Assembly (NCBI RefSeq): GCF_014207595.1
Contig: NZ_JACHGY010000001.1
Location: 1,426,001 to 1,490,000 of the forward strand
Source of the DNA: Algisphaera agarilytica
GTDB taxonomy: Bacteria; Planctomycetota; Phycisphaerae; Phycisphaerales; Phycisphaeraceae
Reading direction: 5' to 3'
DNA length: 64,000 nucleotides
A program made the translations under genes and the position numbers. The notes beneath the pieces are model-generated. The model saw only the letters and a list, made by a program, of their open reading frames with translations, did no database searches and was not told where the DNA came from. Shown here piece after piece: positions 59,775 to 64,000 of this stretch. Within the stretch, counting starts at the first letter, position 1; each line of letters starts with the position of its first letter.

Positions 59775-60758
59775 ATGCAAGTCAAACGACTGCACAACCC
59801 GACACCACGGCACGGCCGACCCCGCTGGGGATCGGCCCGCGGTGTCGCGTGCGGCCTCGCCTTGCTGGCCGGGGCCTTCGCGTCGCCGGCGCTGGGCCAG
59901 TCACGGGTCGGGCCCAACCCCCTGGGCAACACCAAAGCCCCGATGCCCCCCGCCGCGGCCGAGTTCGCCGAAAGCATCAACGACGGCGCCGTCGAGCAGA
60001 AGATCGGCAACCTGCTGCCGATGGACCTGCCCTTCATCGATGAGAACGGCAAGCCCGTGAAGCTCGGGGACTACTTCAACAACGACAAGCCGGTCATCAT
60101 CGACTTCGCCTACTTCGAGTGCCCGCTGACCTGCCCGATGGTCATCAGCGGCATCATCGATGCGACCCAGACGGTCGGCGAAGACTGGGTGCCCGGCAAA
60201 AACTTCGAGATCCTGACCATCAGCATCAACCCGAACGACAGCCCCGTGGCCGCCCTCGGGCAGCAAAACGCGGTGGTCGAACGCTTCGGCGGGATGGAGA
60301 GCGAGCTCGGGGCCGGGGCCCGCGAAGGCTGGCACTTCCTGACGGGCCGCGAAGTCGATATCCAACGGCTGACCCACGAGGCGGGCTTCGGTTTCACGCC
60401 CGTGCCCGAGACGAACGACTTCGCCCACGCGGCGGTGCTCATCTTCGTCTCGCCCGAGGGTGAGGTGACCCGCTACCTGCCGAACCACGTCTACGCCGAG
60501 CGCGACTTCCGCATGGCGCTCACCGAGGCGTCCCAGGGCAAGCAGGGCTCGTTCTTCGACATGGTCCTGCAGCTCTGCTACAGCTACGACCACACGCTCG
60601 GCACGTACACCGCCGACGCGCTGGCCCTGATGAAACTCGCCGGGGGGGTCACGCTGATCACCCTGGCTTCGGTCATCGGCGGCCTGTTCTACTTCGAACA
60701 CCGCCGACGCGATCGGCTCGACGACGGCCCGCCGGACTCGACGCCCACCCCCGCATAA
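59775..60758 (+). CDS. SCO1/SenC copper chaperone of the oxidase cluster
   Basis: 327 residues. A signal peptide (ends ASPALGQ) then the SCO fold: DYFNNDKPVIIDFAYFECPL with CPLTC (Cys116, Cys120) and a conserved His in NDFAHAAVLIFVSPEGEVTR. A C-terminal membrane helix (LAGGVTLITLASVIGGLFYF) anchors it, a second topology compared with the copy at 18198. It should load copper into the CuA site of the subunit II encoded next. Confidence 0.95.
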   Translation: MQVKRLHNPTPRHGRPRWGSARGVACGLALLAGAFASPALGQSRVGPNPLGNTKAPMPPAAAEFAESINDGAVEQKIGNLLPMDLPFIDENGKPVKLGDYFNNDKPVIIDFAYFECPLTCPMVISGIIDATQTVGEDWVPGKNFEILTISINPNDSPVAALGQQNAVVERFGGMESELGAGAREGWHFLTGREVDIQRLTHEAGFGFTPVPETNDFAHAAVLIFVSPEGEVTRYLPNHVYAERDFRMALTEASQGKQGSFFDMVLQLCYSYDHTLGTYTADALALMKLAGGVTLITLASVIGGLFYFEHRRRDRLDDGPPDSTPTPA

Positions 60759-60872
60759 CCCTGTAGGGCCCCGGCCCGGAAACCCGCGGCACCGCCGCAG
60801 AACACTGAACACCCAGACCAACCCGAGGGGAAACGCCGAACGCCGGCGTGAACAACACCAAGGTTCAACACC

Positions 60873-61979
60873 ATGACACTCGCTTTCATCGCTGACTTCT
60901 TCCGCTGGATCAACGGCCCGTGGATGCCCGACGACGCCGGGGGCTTCTCCGACAACGTCGACGCGCTCAACGGCTTCGTGATGTTCGTCTCGTACTTCTT
61001 CACGGTGCTGATCGGCGGGCTGATGATCTTCTTCGCGATCAAGTTCCGTCAGAAGGATAAAAACGAGGTCGCCAAGGGCATCACCCACTCCACGCCGCTG
61101 GAGATCGCCTGGACCCTGCCGCCGATGCTGATCGTGCTGGTGATTTTCGCCGTGGGTTTCCGCGGCTACATGGACATGTCCACGCCGCCGCGGGCGGGCA
61201 ACGCGTATGAAATCCGTGCGGTGGCCAACAAGTGGGACTGGAACTTCCACTACCCCAACGGCGCGGTCACCAAGAAGCTGTTCGTGCCCTCGGACCGCCC
61301 GACCAAGCTGACGCTCGAGTCGGTGGACGTGCTGCACAGCCTGTTCGTCCCGGCGATGCGGGCGAAGAAGGACGTCGTGCCCGGCCGGTTCAACGTGATG
61401 TGGTTCGAGCCCGATCCATCGGTCGTCAGCTCGGACGACCCCGAAAAATACGAAGCGGCGTATCCCCTGCACTGCACCGAGTACTGCGGCCAGGGCCACT
61501 CACAGATGAACACCGAGCTCGTCGTCGTGGACGGCAGCCAATGGGAAGCTAAGCTCGAAGAGATCAACATCTGGAACCCCGATCGCCTGCCCCCGGCCGA
61601 GCTGGGCGCCATCGTCTACGCCAACAACTGTGCCTCCTGCCACTCCGTGGACGGCGCCGCCAACACCGGCCCGACCTGGAAGGACCTCTACGGCAAGCAG
61701 AACTACGCCATGGCCGTCGGTGAAACCGTCGCGGTGGTCGACGACAACTACATCCTGAACTCCATCCGCCAGCCCAACCTGCAGAAGGCGGTGGGCTTCG
61801 AAGGCGCCAACATGAGCGCCTACGGCGAAGGCGTCATCAAGTCTGGTGATGTACGTGCTCTGATCGAGTACATGAAGACCCTCTCGGTCCACCACCCCAA
61901 CGGTGCGGACCTCGATGCCTTCCCGGATGACTACGAAGGCGATACCGCGATCGACGCCACCGGAGCGACGAGCGAGTAA
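60873..61979 (+). CDS. coxB: Cytochrome c oxidase subunit II with haem c domain (caa3 type)
   Basis: 368 residues. Two membrane helices (VMFVSYFFTVLIGGLMIFFA, LPPMLIVLVIFAVGFRGYMD) lead to the CuA domain: His in VDVLHSLFVPAMRAKKDVVP and the Cys-Glu-Cys-His-Met set in YPLHCTEYCGQGHSQMNTEL. A C-terminal cytochrome c domain carries CASCHSVDGAANTGPTWKDL and an axial Met in EGANMSAYGEG. This fusion makes electron entry from ActE direct. 115 nt lie between the SCO gene and the ATG. Confidence 0.96.
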   Translation: MTLAFIADFFRWINGPWMPDDAGGFSDNVDALNGFVMFVSYFFTVLIGGLMIFFAIKFRQKDKNEVAKGITHSTPLEIAWTLPPMLIVLVIFAVGFRGYMDMSTPPRAGNAYEIRAVANKWDWNFHYPNGAVTKKLFVPSDRPTKLTLESVDVLHSLFVPAMRAKKDVVPGRFNVMWFEPDPSVVSSDDPEKYEAAYPLHCTEYCGQGHSQMNTELVVVDGSQWEAKLEEINIWNPDRLPPAELGAIVYANNCASCHSVDGAANTGPTWKDLYGKQNYAMAVGETVAVVDDNYILNSIRQPNLQKAVGFEGANMSAYGEGVIKSGDVRALIEYMKTLSVHHPNGADLDAFPDDYEGDTAIDATGATSE

Positions 61980-62074
61980 ACCCGCTTCCACAACCGGGCC
62001 TATTCGGCCCCTGACCCCGAACCCCCCGCCGACGGCATGATTCGATCGGCTTAGTTGAGACCAAGGACACACGT

Positions 62075-63868
62075 ATGTCTGTCATCCCGAACCCCGCACC
62101 CGGCGACGTCGCCGCTGAAAAGACTCCCACCGAGCCGCCCCACGGCGATAACTACATCACCCACGGCAAGGGCTTCCTTTCGTGGGCGCTGACCATCGAC
62201 CACAAACGCATCGGCATCATGTACATGGTCGGTGTGCTCGCGGCGTTCTTCATCGGCGGGATCATGGCCATCGCGCTGCGGACCGAGCTCATCGCCCCCG
62301 GCGCCACGCTCATGTTCTGGGCCAACGACGACGCGGCGCTCAACTCCAACTGGCGGCTCTACAACCAGCTGTTCACCGTCCACGGCGCGGTGATGGTGTT
62401 CATGTTCATCATCCCCGCGATCCCGGCGATCCTGGGCAACATGGTCCTGCCCATCATGCTCGGGGCCAAGGACGTGGCCTTCCCCAAACTCAACCTGCTG
62501 AGCCTCTACTGCTGGATCGGCGGATCGATCTTCTTCACCTGGATCCTCTTCGGCGGCGTCATCGGCACGCTCTTCGGCATCCAGGACATGCCCTGGTACT
62601 TCCCCAAGGGCCTGGACACCGGCTGGACGTTCTACACCCCCTACTCCACCGAGACCAACACCGGCGTGCTCCTGGGCACCATCGGCGTGTTCATCCTCGG
62701 CTTCTCGTCGATCCTCACCGGCGTGAACTTCATCGCCACCATCCACATGCTCCGCCCCAAGGGCATGGGCTGGGGCAAGCTCCCGCTGTTCCTCTGGGCC
62801 CTCTACGCCACCGCGATCATCCAGATCCTGGCCACCCCCGTCCTGGCGATCACCGTCCTGCTGCTCATGGCGGAAAAGGTCCTGGGTATCGGCATCTTCG
62901 ACCCGGCCCTCGGCGGCGACCCGGTGCTGTACCAGCACTTCTTCTGGTTCTACAGCCACCCGGCGGTGTACATCATGATCCTCCCGGGTCTGGGCGTGAT
63001 CTCCGAGATCATCTCGATCCACAGCCGGAAGCACATCTTCGGCTACAAGTTCATCGCCGCCTCGTCGCTGGCGATCGCCCTGTTTGGCTTCATCGTCTGG
63101 GGCCACCACATGTTCACCTCGGGTCAGTCGGCCCTCTTGAACTCGGTGTTCTCGCTGCTGACCATGTCCGTGGCGATCCCCTCGGCGGTCAAGGTATTCA
63201 ACTACCTGGCCACGCTGTACAACGGCCGGATCCGCCTGGACTCGCCCATGCTCTACGCCCTGGGCTTCATCTGGCTGTTCACCATCGGCGGCCTGACCGG
63301 CCTGCCCCTGGCGGCCCTGTCCACAGACATCCACTACCACGACACCTACTTCGTCGTCGCCCACTTCCACTACGTGATGGTCGGCTCGACGCTGTTCGCC
63401 TTCCTCGCGGGCATGAACCACTGGTGGCCGAAGATGTTCGGCAAGATGCTCGACGAGAAGTGGGCCCGCATCGGCGCGATCATGACCTTCGTCGGCTTCA
63501 ACGCCACGTTCTTCATCCAGTTCATCGCCGGCTCGCAGGGCATGCCCCGCCGTTACGCCGACTACGACCAGCAGTACTTCTGGTACCACCTGTTCTCGAC
63601 GCTCGGCTCGTACGTGCTGACGATCGGGCTGTTCATCGTCCTGTTCAACTGGATCCACTCGCTGCGTAAAGGCAAGCCCGCCCCGGCCAACCCCTGGGGC
63701 GCGAACAGCCTCGAGTGGCACACCCCCTCGCCGCCGCCGCACGCCAACTTCGAAGACGGCGTCGAGCCCGAGGGCGTGGACCCCTACGACTACCACGGCT
63801 GGGACTACGACGAATCCATTGACGGCTACGTCAAGAAGGAAGGCTACGTCCCCAAGGAACACCACTAA
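62075..63868 (+). CDS. coxA: Cytochrome c oxidase subunit I (A2-type haem-copper reductase)
   Basis: 597 residues, site AAGGA 8-9 nt upstream. Binds haem a, haem a3 and CuB. His ligands: [18 protein letters not shown] (haem a), [13 protein letters not shown] and GHHMFTSGQ (CuB), and [12 protein letters not shown] (haem a and a3). In FYSHPAVY the usual HPEVY Glu is Ala and a YS pair stands in front, the mark of type A2 enzymes such as the Rhodothermus and Thermus caa3 oxidases. The C-terminal tail is long and acidic ([20 protein letters not shown]). Confidence 0.96.
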   Translation: MSVIPNPAPGDVAAEKTPTEPPHGDNYITHGKGFLSWALTIDHKRIGIMYMVGVLAAFFIGGIMAIALRTELIAPGATLMFWANDDAALNSNWRLYNQLFTVHGAVMVFMFIIPAIPAILGNMVLPIMLGAKDVAFPKLNLLSLYCWIGGSIFFTWILFGGVIGTLFGIQDMPWYFPKGLDTGWTFYTPYSTETNTGVLLGTIGVFILGFSSILTGVNFIATIHMLRPKGMGWGKLPLFLWALYATAIIQILATPVLAITVLLLMAEKVLGIGIFDPALGGDPVLYQHFFWFYSHPAVYIMILPGLGVISEIISIHSRKHIFGYKFIAASSLAIALFGFIVWGHHMFTSGQSALLNSVFSLLTMSVAIPSAVKVFNYLATLYNGRIRLDSPMLYALGFIWLFTIGGLTGLPLAALSTDIHYHDTYFVVAHFHYVMVGSTLFAFLAGMNHWWPKMFGKMLDEKWARIGAIMTFVGFNATFFIQFIAGSQGMPRRYADYDQQYFWYHLFSTLGSYVLTIGLFIVLFNWIHSLRKGKPAPANPWGANSLEWHTPSPPPHANFEDGVEPEGVDPYDYHGWDYDESIDGYVKKEGYVPKEHH

Positions 63869-63961
63869 ACGCAAGCAAACCGTCGGACGCCCGACACCCG
63901 GAACCCGTTCCGACTTGCCAGATTGTTTCACTTTCGTATTGCAAACCTCGAACTGAACACC

Positions 63962-64000
63962 ATGAGCGATCACGCCCACGACCACGACCACCCGCCACAC
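63962..64000 (+). CDS. Start of the next oxidase gene (probably subunit III), partial
   Basis: ATG at 63962, 93 nt after coxA; 13 codons are inside the window: MSDHAHDHDHPPH. Position suggests cytochrome c oxidase subunit III or the fused form, but the visible part is only a His-rich leader, so the identity is inferred from position. Confidence 0.5.
   Translation, partial: MSDHAHDHDHPPH

Noticed and set aside
52198-64000. Long minus-strand open frames opposite actB, actC-actF and coxA
   Set aside because: All are mirror frames of well-conserved respiratory genes; low-complexity composition and no domain seen.
1-64000. tRNA or rRNA genes
   Set aside because: No T-arm GGTTCRA-type motif with matching acceptor stem or rRNA-like stretch was found by eye in the intergenic DNA.

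Overview
The window is a high-GC bacterial chromosome segment that looks like a planctomycete of the class Phycisphaerae. This is inferred from gene content and style: a fused AroD-AroE, SHD1/Tudor-like plus WD40 exported proteins, DUF1559/prepilin-like proteins, DUF5718, an alternative complex III (Act) with a caa3 oxidase, and many short palindromic repeats between genes. No rRNA or tRNA gene, CRISPR array, phage or insertion sequence with a transposase was found.

Layout. 1-2922: the 5' part of a large exported HEAT-like protein (minus strand, runs off the left edge). 2923-4064: intergenic DNA with two palindromic repeats, a terminator and the amt promoter. 4065-6150: amt-glnK. 6517-9695: a YbhN-type flippase-like protein and a VanZ-MurJ fusion. 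9805-14168 (minus): prepilin-like protein, lipoprotein, ClpP and an SHD1/WD40 exported protein. 14312-17149 (minus): a sigma/RskA-type anti-sigma pair flanked by two fasciclin genes. 17317-20615 (plus): a four-gene overlapping operon (ABC-2 permease, SCO protein, two membrane/TPR-like proteins). 20855-28533: Ca/cation antiporter, two exported proteins, RuvB, GmhA, SDR and PyrE, separated by composite inverted-array repeats. 28546-36620: lipase-like lipoprotein, DUF4965-like glycosidase, cysteine desulfurase, Tat-exported intradiol dioxygenase and a hypothetical protein. 36845-43133: FHA-GspE ATPase, small proteins, a second sigma factor with a membrane sensor-like partner, and DUF1015. 43506-50134: AroDE, aldo/keto reductase, DUF5718, YraN, SurA-like lipoprotein and a small membrane protein. 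50435-64000: actABCDEF, a small membrane protein, SCO, coxB, coxA and the first codons of the next gene. This last block is one long respiratory operon: quinol oxidation by alternative complex III, then electron transfer to a caa3-type oxygen reductase assembled with SCO.

Three themes run through the window. (1) Many genes lack a Shine-Dalgarno site and instead have a -10-like hexamer 6-9 nt before the start codon, which suggests leaderless mRNAs; another group has ordinary Shine-Dalgarno sites. (2) Intergenic DNA holds several palindromic repeat families, including six loci built as short-period (7 or 8 nt) tandem arrays facing each other in inverted orientation. (3) Palindromic elements also sit in frame inside genes: a 78-bp element with perfect 29-bp arms in ruvB, and two copies of a roughly 26-bp palindrome in the cysteine desulfurase gene.
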